This document shows, in pieces, positions 7,355 to 18,000 of a stretch of 64,000 bases of DNA (its first letter is position 1; each line of letters begins with the position of its first letter). This stretch comes from JAZKBN01 sp040388605 (lineage in GTDB: Bacteria; Bacteroidota; Bacteroidia; Cytophagales; Flexibacteraceae). The translations under genes and the position numbers were made by a program. The notes below the pieces were generated by a model. It ran no database searches, was not told where the DNA came from, and worked only from the letters and a program-made list of their open reading frames with translations. The stretch is from assembly GCA_040388605.1 (NCBI GenBank), contig JAZKBN010000027.1, positions 65,307 through 129,306 on the forward strand. Direction: 5' to 3'.

Positions 7355-8206
7355 ATGGACCATATAAAGCCTTCACAACAACTTGTTTTAGAAGCACTCA
7401 CCAAGTGTAAGTTTCTCACAACCGGGCATATGATGGATTTAGGCATTAAATCCGACAGGGCCAATCTGAACCGCGAGCTGAAGGCAATGAGGCTGTGGCC
7501 TAAGCCGCCTATCGCGCACATAAATTTCGGGTCGCATCCTTCCGAAGGCAAGCTCGAAAGCGTGCATTACCTGACAGAGTATGGCGAACGCCTGCTAATA
7601 GAGGGTATAGAGCTTGAAAAGAAGGATATAAAAAGACCCGTGGGTAAAAGCTCGCTGTTCTTTAAAGACTATAACCATCGCCGCAATACCATTGACATTC
7701 ATATTGCACTGCTCAAAGAGCAGCAGGCCGGAACAGGTGAAATTGTGTTTTTTGACACCTATTTTGACCAGGAAGGGAACAACCGCCGCGATGCTTCGGC
7801 CCGCAGCAAAACCAAGATTGACCTCGAAGACGGCTCACACCTGATAGCGGATGCTGTGACTCTTTGGCGCGGCGAGTCAGGCAGCAAGCTCTTTGCCATA
7901 GAAATGTATAATGGAAAAGATACGAGCAGGGTTGAAAAGCAGTTGTATCAGCACCTTGTAGCTTTGTCCGAAGGAATCCTTGCAGAAAATGTATCTCGTG
8001 ATCATAAGCACAATACGGGCTACCGTGTGCTTTGTGTCTTCGAGTTTATACCACAATTACAGGTGGCTTGGCAAAGACTGCTCGCCAATCCGGACTACGA
8101 AGATGCCAAAGGTTATTTTCTTGCCAAACCGCTCGAATTCTTAAAAAAACAGCCCTTCCCTGAAGGCTGGCTGGATTTAGATGGGAATGAGGTGAGCCTA
8201 TGGTAA
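7355..8206 (+). CDS. Replication-relaxation family protein
   Basis: 283 residues, ATG to TAA. The N-terminal part is a winged-helix-like domain (QQLVLEALTKCKFLTTGHMM, then LNRELKAM). It is followed by a nuclease-like core with conserved acidic residues (GSHLIADAVTLW; FAIEMYNGKD), matching the arrangement of Replic_Relax proteins (PF13814). Those are encoded on plasmids and conjugative elements beside a coupling ATPase and are thought to act in DNA relaxation or mobilisation. The 30-nt spacing from the ATPase gene implies an operon. No signal peptide, no TGA. The family call rests on pattern memory and genomic context rather than on a search. Confidence 0.65.
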   Translation: MDHIKPSQQLVLEALTKCKFLTTGHMMDLGIKSDRANLNRELKAMRLWPKPPIAHINFGSHPSEGKLESVHYLTEYGERLLIEGIELEKKDIKRPVGKSSLFFKDYNHRRNTIDIHIALLKEQQAGTGEIVFFDTYFDQEGNNRRDASARSKTKIDLEDGSHLIADAVTLWRGESGSKLFAIEMYNGKDTSRVEKQLYQHLVALSEGILAENVSRDHKHNTGYRVLCVFEFIPQLQVAWQRLLANPDYEDAKGYFLAKPLEFLKKQPFPEGWLDLDGNEVSLW

Positions 8207-8656
8207 AGCCGGAAGCTCCAAATCACTGAACATCATTATATTGCGAATGGTGTCCTTTGTCTTATTATAATGCTTCTCATCATTGGTAAGGAACGGACAA
8301 TTCAGGTGCAGAGCCAAGGCGTGAAAATAAGAGTCGTTAGGGTGGATATAGCCCTGTTTACCTGTTTCCTGATTGTAAGCAATGGTAAGGGCTTCTTTGG
8401 TAATTTCCTTCTCACATATCTCGATTACTTCATCCTCTATAAAATTTTCAAACCTCTGCATGGCTTCGAGGGCTTCCTGCACATTGGGCTTGGTTTTTAT
8501 CATTACTGAGTAGAACTCATACCAAAGCAGGGTCGGTGCGTATAGCTTGATTTTATCGAGCGCCACTTCATGCAACAGGCGGTCAACCCTTTCTTTCAGA
8601 GGGTTTTCAGAAAATGCCCATACCAAAACGGAAGTATCAATAACAAAGTGCTGCAT
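8198..8656 (-). CDS. PIN-domain toxin (VapC-like)
   Basis: 152 residues with the PIN pattern: an N-terminal FVIDTSVLVWAF with the first catalytic Asp, a central acidic residue in YEFYSVM, and late HPNDSYFHALAL and FLTNDEKHY supplying further acids. PIN toxins are Mg-dependent ribonucleases that cleave tRNA or rRNA. It is the downstream gene of a two-gene unit whose first gene (8675-8938) is the likely antitoxin, separated by 18 nt. It ends in TAG and overlaps the last codons of the convergent replication-relaxation gene by 9 nt. Toxin-antitoxin pairs commonly stabilise plasmids and integrative elements. Confidence 0.8.
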   Translation of the reverse strand: MQHFVIDTSVLVWAFSENPLKERVDRLLHEVALDKIKLYAPTLLWYEFYSVMIKTKPNVQEALEAMQRFENFIEDEVIEICEKEITKEALTIAYNQETGKQGYIHPNDSYFHALALHLNCPFLTNDEKHYNKTKDTIRNIMMFSDLELPALP

Positions 8657-8674
8657 GTTGTCTCCGGGCAGAAA

Positions 8675-8938
8675 TTAAATAGAAAATTCCTCGTCTGTCT
8701 GGCGCATTGCTTCGTTCGGGTCCATCACAGGCTTTGAAAATTTGGCGTTGCGCAATTCCTCTACCAACCTGAGCTTCCTTGCCGTTTTATTTGCCTCCGC
8801 TGTTTTAATTACCTGTGCCTTAGGAAGGTACTGCGGGAAAGCCTTTCGCAGGACAGTTTCCAGTTCCTTGGTTGGCACGTTTTTCATCAGATCCCAAATA
8901 TCAGGGCTAAAAGTCAGAGCCTTGTTAGTATGTTTCAT
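8675..8938 (-). CDS. Putative antitoxin partner of the PIN toxin
   Basis: 87 residues, small and charged, directly upstream of the PIN gene on the same strand. The C-terminal half has a basic helix (KTARKLRLVEELRNAKF) followed by an acidic tail (DPNEAMRQTDEEFSI), like antitoxins whose C-terminus wraps the toxin. I cannot identify a standard DNA-binding fold in the N-terminus. Function is inferred from pairing, size and order (antitoxin first). No TGA. Confidence 0.65.
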   Translation of the reverse strand: MKHTNKALTFSPDIWDLMKNVPTKELETVLRKAFPQYLPKAQVIKTAEANKTARKLRLVEELRNAKFSKPVMDPNEAMRQTDEEFSI

Positions 8939-9105
8939 GGCAATGGAGGTTACACTGTAAATATAGGTATTGTAATGATTTTTCCGATGGGTTCAAGGCC
9001 AAAAATTACCGATGAGACCACTAAGTCCCCGGCATAAAGTTTCATACTCTCTCAGAACGCATTTTTGACAACAGGCGCAGCCATCCCGGCAACACGTTCA
9101 GCTCA

Positions 9106-10131
9106 TTATGCCTTATCAATGGCTGTTCTCACATGATTCAACTTCTCTTTCGTGCGATTGGCAAAGCTGTTTATATCCACGCCTGTAAACATCGGTTGAT
9201 TTTCCGCTGATTCGTGCCTTCCGGTTGCAAAACCCTGCAAAAAACCGATAACAGGTGGCATATCCTGTTGGCTCATAGCTTCCAAAGTGCCCGGCTTCAT
9301 CCTTTCCGCAATATCCTTGGTAATCTGTAACATATTAAAGACAGATGCGAGAAGAGCATACTCATCTGCTTTTAATGCCGGGTTGTCCAACGTAAGCATA
9401 TAGCTTACCAGTCCCCTCTGATGCGCGTTTTCCGTACCGAGGCTATGTGGTTTTTCGAGCGACCGAGTACTCAACCCTGATTTACCGTCAAAAAAACGCC
9501 GGGCCTTTGCCACACACACCTGTTTCCGTAACCGGAAACCAAAGGTGCCCATGTCCGTATGGGGTGAAGGCCGGGATGTTATGCTTGATTCTCTGCTGAA
9601 TACGCGCCTGCTTACCTCAATATTAAAACCATCCGTCCGGGAATGCTTAGCCTTTGCTTCGGCTATGTAAATAGGTTCAAACACCTCGCCAGCCAATACT
9701 TTCATCTGCTCAACGGTTTTGAGAACTTCTTTGCCAACCCTCTCCCAAAATACTTTCCTGAAAGGCCCCATTACCTGATTGTTTTCTGCAAGCTCCACAC
9801 AGTCATCAAACGACGGGCCTATGAAAGGCACATTGATTTCTTTTGAGCATATACCACCGCTTTCCTTATCAAACATAAGCGGGTTTATCAAAAACATCTT
9901 CCCGTCGAAGCTGAAACGCAGGTATGAGCGGAAGCCGTAGAGTAATATGGGAATTCTGAACTCCGTATTTTCAACTATAATCACTTCCTTGGTCAGCAAG
10001 GTAAACTCATCTTTTAATAAATCAGGTATGCAGTGGTTCAGGTAGTGGCAAAACCATTGCAAGGCACATGCCCTCTGCACCGCATATAAATGTCACAGAA
10101 CCTCCTGCCCTAATTCTTCAGGATCAAGCAT
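9106..10131 (-). CDS. 341-residue hypothetical protein, related to the gene upstream, one TGA
   Basis: ATG at 10131 gives MLDPEELGQEVL, a TGA at 10093-10095 read as Gly, then HLYAVQRACALQWF. Without readthrough a GTG start at 10080 would be forced. The C-terminal third matches the neighbouring gene at 10158-11423: both have a DNPAL/DNPLL segment, then a GFATGRHES/SFTSGTHNG segment followed by an F-T-x-x-(D/N)I helix. This suggests a tandem duplication with strong divergence. No signal peptide or membrane segment is seen, and I recognise no family. Located beside conjugation-type genes, it may be a structural or relaxosome component of the element, which is inference only. Confidence 0.65.
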
Positions 10132-10157
10132 TTTGCAGAAATACGCAGTAAAGCAGC

Positions 10158-11423
10158 TTAAGCAATGGCATTCAGCTTCTTATTCAGGTCGTCGTCCAGC
10201 TTATCGTCCTCGACTTTTTTATAGTAGTCCTTCAGGGGCTGAGGTCGGTTGGGCTTATCTATTCTTTCATAAGGAACCGGAACCTTGTTTTCAACCCAAT
10301 CTAACCGTTGCACAAGACAATCAATATTTTGGCGCGTGAAAACCGGGTGCCCGTTGTGTGTGCCGGACGTAAACGACTCCATCATTTCCGCCCTCCCGCC
10401 ATTACGGGTATTGATGCGGGACTGCGGTAAGGTCGGGTCAAGCTGGGTTACATCGAGCGCCTGGGGAAAGCGATTGGTTTCCTGCATATACTTTTTCTCA
10501 CCGTCGGTATGTATTTTATCGGTGCAGTTTTCCCTTACAAAAGGGTCCGGCAACTTACCTAACCTGTTATCGTTCCCGTTAATGATATTTTGAAACCTTG
10601 CCTCTGCGGTTGCCAGCTTATTGCGGTCATAGGAGGTTAGCAAAGGATTGTCATAAAGCACCATCAATGCAATCGCTCCCTTTTCCTCGGGCTTATCGCC
10701 TGTAATCTTTCTGGGATGCTCTGCATCCCGGTCTTTCAGTGTAGTCCCGAGCTTGAGATAGGATGCCGAAAGACCGATTTGCCTTTGCTTTTGGGCGTAG
10801 TGGTCAAAGACTTTGGTATCCAATGCCGGAACTTCGCCGGATATTTTCCTCGCCTGCTCGAGGTACATTTTTTGGTGAAGCGCAAGGGCCGTTTTCATTA
10901 TCTGATCGTGGTCGGTGATACTTTCATTGGTGATTTTAGCCTGAAGTTCCCTTGTGAAATCATCCATAAAGTTCTGCGAGGAGCATACTTTGTCATATTC
11001 CGCGAGCTTGGGAACCGAATAGGGCAAGGACACATCTTTGGATTCGATGGTATTGCTTATAGGATCGTGCCTTGTCTCGTTAAACATGAGTCCGCCCTCC
11101 TGCTCATCAAATGTTATATGAGAAGGCATGCCGTTAAACCTGACGGGCAATTTGATTTTGCCATCGACAAAAGTCATGTTCATGGGATTCAGCATGGTAT
11201 CGCTGGCAATATCCGAGGGTTTTACGGCAAGAGCTACCGATTCAGTAAACGCAAACGCTCACAATGCCTTGCTCTGGCGGTTAATCTCATCTGACATATT
11301 CTTTTTGAGAAGGGCATTCTGCTCGGCTTCTTCCTGCGCCGACAGCTTGGAATTGGGGTCTTGGAGAACGCTGAAACCGATGATGCTTTCGGTTACGGCC
11401 TGCTCGTTGGGTCATTGACTTTG
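10158..11423 (-). CDS. Hypothetical protein, 5' end lost at the intron junction, two TGA
   Basis: The frame is open from the junction at about 11,423 to TAA at 10158, with TGA at 11412 and 11259 read as Gly. At least 420 residues remain. The readable N-terminal part is helical (NEQAVTES ... LSAQEEAEQNALLKKNMSDE). The middle holds KLPVRFNGMPSHITFDEQEGG, a beta-rich segment. The C-terminal part parallels the downstream gene (9106-10131). The true start is missing because group II intron sequence takes over upstream. ATG at 11195 would be a standard-code start but discards an evidently continuous upstream coding region. Confidence 0.65.
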
Positions 11424-12028
11424 CCGTCCTCTCTCACCACCGTGCGTACCGGCCTGGTACACGGCGGTTCGTTAAACCTCTGGTTGTTGCCAGCCCTTGG
11501 ATTCCCTTATAAGGGTTTGCATTATAAAACTCAGCCCTTCGGTTTACTTTTGGAGTTCCGCTCCGTACTTCCACCTATACATGGTATTGTCTGCTTCATC
11601 GTTTTACAAAATGCACCTTTAGGTTGCCCGTTTAACGTTCAGCCCTTCACCTCTCTCGGCTACTATGGCCTCTGCTGACTCCTTTTCAAACCCTTGCAAA
11701 TCACTTGGTTTGGTTGCCGCCGTCTGCATTTCGCTCGCTTAGGCCAACTTTTGAAAAGGTCTCCCCGGGTAAGAACGCATACTTCCGTCTCATGTGTCTG
11801 CCATATTTACGTAAATGCCCTCCGGGCAGCTGGGGCTTTAGTTTGTATTGTAACCTTACCCGAACATTCACGCCTCTGTATATGGTTTCTGTTCGTCAGA
11901 CCAAGACTTTGCATTAGGCTTCCTTCAGATTCCCCCTCACGGCGGACACCCTTGCCTTCTGCTAACACTCCCGCTGCCAAGCGTGTTCGGGACTTTAACC
12001 CTAAAGTATACAACCATGCCGGGCGCAC
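11424..12028 (-). mobile_element. ORF-less group II intron, 3' end truncated
   Basis: On the minus strand the element begins GTGCGCCCGGC, a typical group II 5' splice-site sequence, immediately after an intrinsic terminator. It runs about 600 nt without an intron-encoded reverse transcriptase. Domain V is recognisable at 11,435-11,470: ACCGCCGTGTAC pairs with GTACGCACGGTGGT. The GAGAGAGGACGG that normally begins the last domain follows, but its pairing strand and the usual 3' splice sequence are missing; coding sequence of the left genome begins instead. Insertion just downstream of a terminator T tract is characteristic of group IIC introns. ORFs that can be drawn across it are not genes. 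I am sure of the intron, less sure of the subclass. Confidence 0.75.
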
Positions 12029-12060
12029 CAATAAAAAAGCATCCCGCAAATGCGGGACGA
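12029..12060 (-). terminator. Intrinsic terminator of the giant NHL protein gene
   Basis: Minus-strand TCCCGCA TT TGCGGGA hairpin followed by TGCTTTTTTATTG, about 30 nt past the TAA of the gene at 12089-21723. The group II intron starts at the next nucleotide. Confidence 0.8.
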
Positions 12061-12088
12061 TTTTGATAACTCCGACTCCCTAAGTTAA

Positions 12089-15000
12089 TTACTCTATTAC
12101 AAGCTTGGTACTTGTTGTGCCTGTACGCATACTTGCTTTCAGGCTATAGAAGCCGGCGGGCAACTGCAGGTTCAGGTTTACATGTTTACCTTGAGTCCGC
12201 TCGCTGTGAACAAGACGGCCAAGGTTGTCGTAAATGCTTACCGACTGAATGTCGTCGTTGGCATTCAGCTCAAACGCACCATTGCTCGGGTTTGGCATCA
12301 GGCTGAGTACGGGTGCTGNNNNNNNNNNTCGGCAGGACCGAAGAGCAGGGTGAGGCGGTAAGACTCGCCTGCATTGAGCATAAACGGCAGCTCAGTACCG
12401 GCTGTAAAGGCAAACACATTGCCTGTGCTGTTATCCAGTATGCTCAGGCTGAACTTTTCGGCCCAGTCTGAAAGTTCGGTAGCAGCCAGTCTGACACGAC
12501 CTGATACACGGTTACGCATAACCAGGGTGAGGCTGTCGCCTGCGCTGATTTGCATAGCCGAGATGATATGTGCCATGTCCGCTGCAGGTTCAATCCAAAG
12601 GTTCAGGCCGCTGTAATTCATAAGCTTGGGAGCATCGAATTGGGAGTCGTAAAGCCTAATGGCTTCGGGCTTGTGGTTTACTACGGCCTCATCGGTATAA
12701 TTACCGTCGGTAAGGCTCATGCGAAGTAAGCTTTGCGCGCTGCTGCGGAGTATATCAGCAGTTTGGGCAGTTTTAACTCCTTCTGAGGCCCTTAGTACCG
12801 GCGAGGTGCCTGTAGCGAGAACCTCGAAGCCCTGGCCCGATGCGATATAGCGTGAGCCTCCGTTTGCACCAATACCGCCTATATAAGTCGCATAGCTCTG
12901 CAATTTCTCGCGAAGAATGTATAACGAGTTGGCCATATTGGTTTTCACCCAGTCGGCATCATCCCAGTCTATGGTGCTTGGGTAGGGGTTACCAACCAGG
13001 TTCCATCCGCTTGTTGCACTGTTGCCGGCGCAGGTACCCGAGCAATAAGTTACAGGCAGGTTAACAGTACCTGTAGATGGCGGACCTGCCAGGCTTACGG
13101 TCGGTGCGGTGTTCAGGAAGTTTTTCAGGAACCAGATACGGAAACCTGTGCCCGGATTGGCCGGTACGGTCGCTGAAGCGGGCTTTACCCATCCTGCATT
13201 TGCCGGGTAGGTGTTGTTGCTGTTCGAGTACAACCATGCGGAGCTGTTATTGGAGCCACCTGAGAAGGTGGTACCGGCATAGATATTCAGGGGAGTCTGC
13301 CAGGCTGTTATCGTTTTGCCTGTTACCGGCGATGCCACCCAATAATAACCACCGTTATTACCTGTGCGTATAACCGTAGGGTCGAACCAGCGCTGGGCGG
13401 TGAAGTTAGCAGCACCTGTAATGGTTACCCCATTAAGTACTTCGTCGAGGCGTGCGGTTCCTGAGGCATCGGAATGGAGCGTAAACACTTTATTATCGAG
13501 GAAGAACTCTCCTGCGCTCACATTAAGCGTGTTCGTTACGCCGGATGGCTGGCTCAGGGTAAGCTTTACTCCGGTTGAAACGGTCAGGTTTCTCACTTTG
13601 GCAGGCAGGCCGGTTCCGGTTACCTGTGCGGAAATGCCGTTGTACTCGTAATCGGCGCCCGGGTTAAAATTGCGGGTGGTTGTGCGAACTGCGCCGGCAT
13701 TGCCGGTTTGCGCTATGCCGTCCGTATTACAGATAACCAATTTCGCTCCGGCCGAGAGGATAAAGCTTCCGGGACCGTCGATGGTATTGCAGCCGGTTAC
13801 CAGGGTTGCACCGCTTGGTACCGTAAAGTTGCCCTCAACGGTAAGGTTGCCACCCAAAGTTATTACAGGTGTGCCCACAACAGTAACATTGCGATAAGAA
13901 CCGCTTACAGTTCTTGTTGCGCTTATGCGCAGGTCGTTGCCTTCCGAAACGAAAATATCAATAAATGAAGCCGTGCCGTTGCCGCAAACATTTGTACCGC
14001 TCACGCTCAGGCGGCCCGATGTCGCTGTTCCCGAGAAAGTAAGCGTGGCCGATGTGCCGTTTTGCGATATGGTAACTCCCGTTCCGTTATAGGTCCACGA
14101 ATAGGCGTTTGCCCCGCTTATCGGGGTTAGACTATAGGTTTCGGTGCTTATTTGCAGGGCATCCTCGCTGCCGGAAATTGCGCCGGCAGTTCCGGGCAAG
14201 GTGCCGTTGGTTACAATTGTCGGGTTGCTTGTTGCCGAGGTGCAGGTGCCGTTGATCGCGAATACAGTGTAGGTTCCCGCAGCGCTTACGGTTATGCTTT
14301 GCGTGGTTGCGCCGTTGCTCCACTTGTTACCTGAAGCAGCCGAGGAGGTAAGCGTTACGTTGTCGCCCGAGCAAAGTACGGTTTGGCCGGTAATTTCTGG
14401 TTTTGCAGGCGTTTCGGTAACCGTTACTGTTCTGGCAGCGCTTACATTAGAAGTACAGCCCGAGGATATGGTTCTTACTGTATATGTGCCGGAGCCCGTT
14501 ACTGTAATGATGCGCGTGGTTTCGCCGGTACTCCAGATATAGCTTGAGGCTGATGACGAAGTTAGTGTAACGCTGCCGCCTGAACAGAAACTTAGCGAAC
14601 CTGTGACGTTAACAGTAGGAGTGCCGGGCGTGCTTGTTACCGTTACACTTACAGTATTGCTTGCGGCAGAAGTGCAGGCTGATAATATGCTCCTGACAGT
14701 ATAATTACCTGAGCTTGCAACCGTAATGCTTTGGGTGGTGGCCCCGGTATTCCAATAGTTACCTGTTTCTTCCGATGATGTAAGCGTTACGCTGCCACCT
14801 GAGCAGAAGGTAAGCGGACCGGATGCTGATGCGGTTGGTGCATTAGGAGTGGTGGTTACCGTTACTGCTGAAGGTGCTGATGCGGCCGAGGTACAGGTTC
14901 CGTTTATGGTCTGCAGCGTATAGTTGCCAGAGGCGTTTACGGTAATGCCCGGTGTGGTGGCGCCGTTGCTCCATAAATACTCGGTAACTGTTTCGGGCAG

Positions 15001-18000
15001 CGTTATTTTACGAATGCGGTTATTGCTGTTATCGGCTATGAAGAGGTTGCCGTTAGCGTCGAAGGCAAGGTTACGCGGGTTGTAAAACAGGGCCGCTGAG
15101 GCAATGCCGTCGTTAAAGCCGGCGTAACTTCCGGCAACAGTGGTTACCAAGCCGGCAGGGGTTATTTTCCTGATACGGTGGTTGCCAAAATCGGCAACGT
15201 ACACATTGCCCGATGCATCTGCAGTTACACCTGAAGGTGAGCTGAAGCGGGCAGCTGTACCGGCTGCATCGGTATTGCCGGAGGAAGTGCTTCCTGCCAG
15301 GGTGCTTACCAGGCCGGCTGGTGTTATTTTGCGAATTTGGTTGCCATAATATTCAGATACGTAAATGTTACCGGAAACATCGGCAACCAGGCCGGTTGGA
15401 TAGGCGAAACTTGCCAGTGTACCTGTCGCGTTGGTGCTGCCATAATTGCCGCTTCCGGCAAATGTGCTTACAGTTCCGTCCGGTGTAATTTTACGAATCA
15501 TATTGGCTTCCTGGTCTGTCACGTAAACATTACCTGCTGCGTCTGTGGCAACACATGCTATTCCGGTAAAGGTAGCAGATGCAGCAGGGCCGTTCGTGGT
15601 TCCGTACCCGCCGCTGCCGGCATAAGTACTTACATCGCCGTTAGGGGTAATCTTACGAATACGGTAATTGTATTTGTCGGCTACATAAATGTTGCCCGAA
15701 GCGTCGGCGGTTATCCCGGTGGGATAATAGAATTTAGCCGAGGTTCCGTTACCTTCGGCATACCCCGAGGTGCTTCCTGCAAAGGTGGTTACCACGCCTG
15801 CCTGCGTTATTTTGCGAATTCGGTGGTTGTCGTAGTCGGCCACATAGGCATTGCCGGCAGGGTCGAACGTAACTGCGTAAGGACTGTAAAATGAAGAGCC
15901 TGTACCTGTTCCGTTTTGGCTGCCCCTGGTGCCGCCTGCTAATGTGCTTGCAGTAGTAACAGGCGCGTTATAGGAAAGTGTAACGCTGCCGCCGGTACAA
16001 AGGTTGAGCGTGCCGGAGGCATTAATAACAGGCACCGAAGGTGTTTGTGTTACCGAAACAGTTATAGGAGCCGATGCAAGTGAGGTGCATGTACCGTCAG
16101 TTACCTGAACTGAATAGGTGCCGGAAGTGGATGCGGTAATGCTTTGTGTGGTTGCCCCGTTGCTCCAAATATTGCCTGAACCTGCTGACGAGGTAAGCGT
16201 TACACTGCCGCCTCCGCAGAAGCTGAGAGGACCAGAGGCCGATATAACCGGAGTTGTCGGCGAGGGGTTTACTGTAACGAGAACCGTGTTAGATGCCGCA
16301 GAGTTGCAGCCCGACGCAATGTAGCGTACCGTGTAGTTTCCGCCCTCGGATACCGAAATGGTTTGGGTAGTTGCACCGTTGCTCCACAGGTAACCCGTTG
16401 CAGCAAAGGTTTGGGTAATTTTGCGTACCCGGTTATTGGTTGCTTCGGCTATGTAAATATTGCCGGCAGCATCTAAAGTAATGCCCGCCGGGTTATCAAA
16501 CTGAGCCGATGAGGTTGGCCCGTCAGCTGTGCCTAAGGTGCCTGTGCCGGCTATGGTTGTAACCGCGCCCGCAGGCGTTACTTTCCTAATACGGCTGTTA
16601 TACTGATCGCAAACATACAGATTGCCGGTACCGTCAATGGCGATAGCGGTAGGGTAATAGAATTTTGCTGCTGTGCCTTGGCCGTCGGCGTAACCTTGGT
16701 TCAGGCCGGCTAAGGTGCTTACCATGCCTGTGGTTACGTTTATTTTCCTGATGCGGTGAATATCCCTTTCCACCACGTATATATTACCTGATTCGTCTGC
16801 GGCAACTGCATATGGCTGGCTGAATTGCGCAGCTGCAAGCGTTCCGTCGGCAGGGCCAGTAACGCCGCTTCCGGCTACAGTGCTTACGTCGCCTGAGGGT
16901 GATATTCTGCGAATGCGGCGGTTGTTGTGATCGGCCAGGTATAGGTTACCACCTGCGTCTATGGCCAGGCCGGCGGGGTAGCTGAACCGTGCGTTAGTGG
17001 CCGATCCGTCAGCAAAAGAGGCTGTTCCGGGACTGCCGGCAAGTGTGGTTACGGTGCCCGATGAGGTTATTTTACGAATAACATGGTTACCGAAATCTCC
17101 AACATACACATTACCGGAGGCATCAACGGCAATGCCGGATGGTGAGTTAAAGCTTGCCGCGGTGCCGTTACCGTTGGCAAAGCCTGCCGAACCGCTGCCG
17201 GCCAAGGTGCTTACAACACCCTCAGCCGTGATTTTACGAATAGCGTGGTTGTTACGGTCACAAACATAAAGGTTGCCTGATGCGTCGTTGGTAACAGCAC
17301 ATGCGCTGCTGAATTTGGCAGCGGTACCGGTTGCATTTACATAGCCCGCAGTACTGCCTGCCAGGGTGCTTACCGTCATTGAAGCAGCAGGCAAAGCCGA
17401 TGCAGTAAGAGTAATATTGTTGCGCTCGCAGAAGCTTTGAGCGCCTGCCGGGCTTACAGTGGGTACCGCAATGGGAGCGGGCGTTACCGCTACAGTTATT
17501 GAGTTCGATTTGCCCGATGTGCAAATTCCGTCAAAGCGGACTACAGAATAAGTGCCCGATTTGTTAACGGTAATGCTTTGTGCATAAGAGCCGTTGCTCC
17601 AGAGGTTACCGGTAGCTGAAGACGAGCTAAGCGTAACAGTGTTATCTGAGCAAATGTTCAGCGGGCCTGTAGCCGTGATTGCAGGTGTGGAAGGCATTGC
17701 GGTTAATACAACAGCAACGGGTGTAGACGCATCAGAGGTGCATCCGGGTATTATGCCCTGTACGCTATAGCTGCCCGTTGTGCTTACGGTAATACCGGCG
17801 CCTGTACTGCCATTGCTCCAAAGGTAGCTTACCGGTGTTACCGGAATTGCAACTTTGCGAATACGATGGTTGCTGTAGTCGGCCACATATAAATTACCGG
17901 TGGCGTCAAAAGCTGTTCCCATGGCATAGTAGAACTTGGCATCGGTGCCTGCGCCGTCGGCAAAAGTGGTTTGCCCAAAATCGTAAGGGTTGTAGGTAAG

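Noticed and set aside
101..11423. TGA = Trp (codes 4-like) as explanation
   Set aside because: TGA occurs at family Gly positions (zinc ribbon PLRGVLFC-like, resolvase RxGL) and Trp is encoded by TGG in the same genes.
11694..12083. Plus-strand ORFs over the group II intron
   Set aside because: They run antisense to domain-level intron RNA structure, and no product similarity is visible.
12319..12328. Separate small CDS 12089-12298 beside the giant gene
   Set aside because: It is the T9SS sorting domain of the giant gene; the break is due to the 10-N gap, as shown by the paralogue at 57366-62234.
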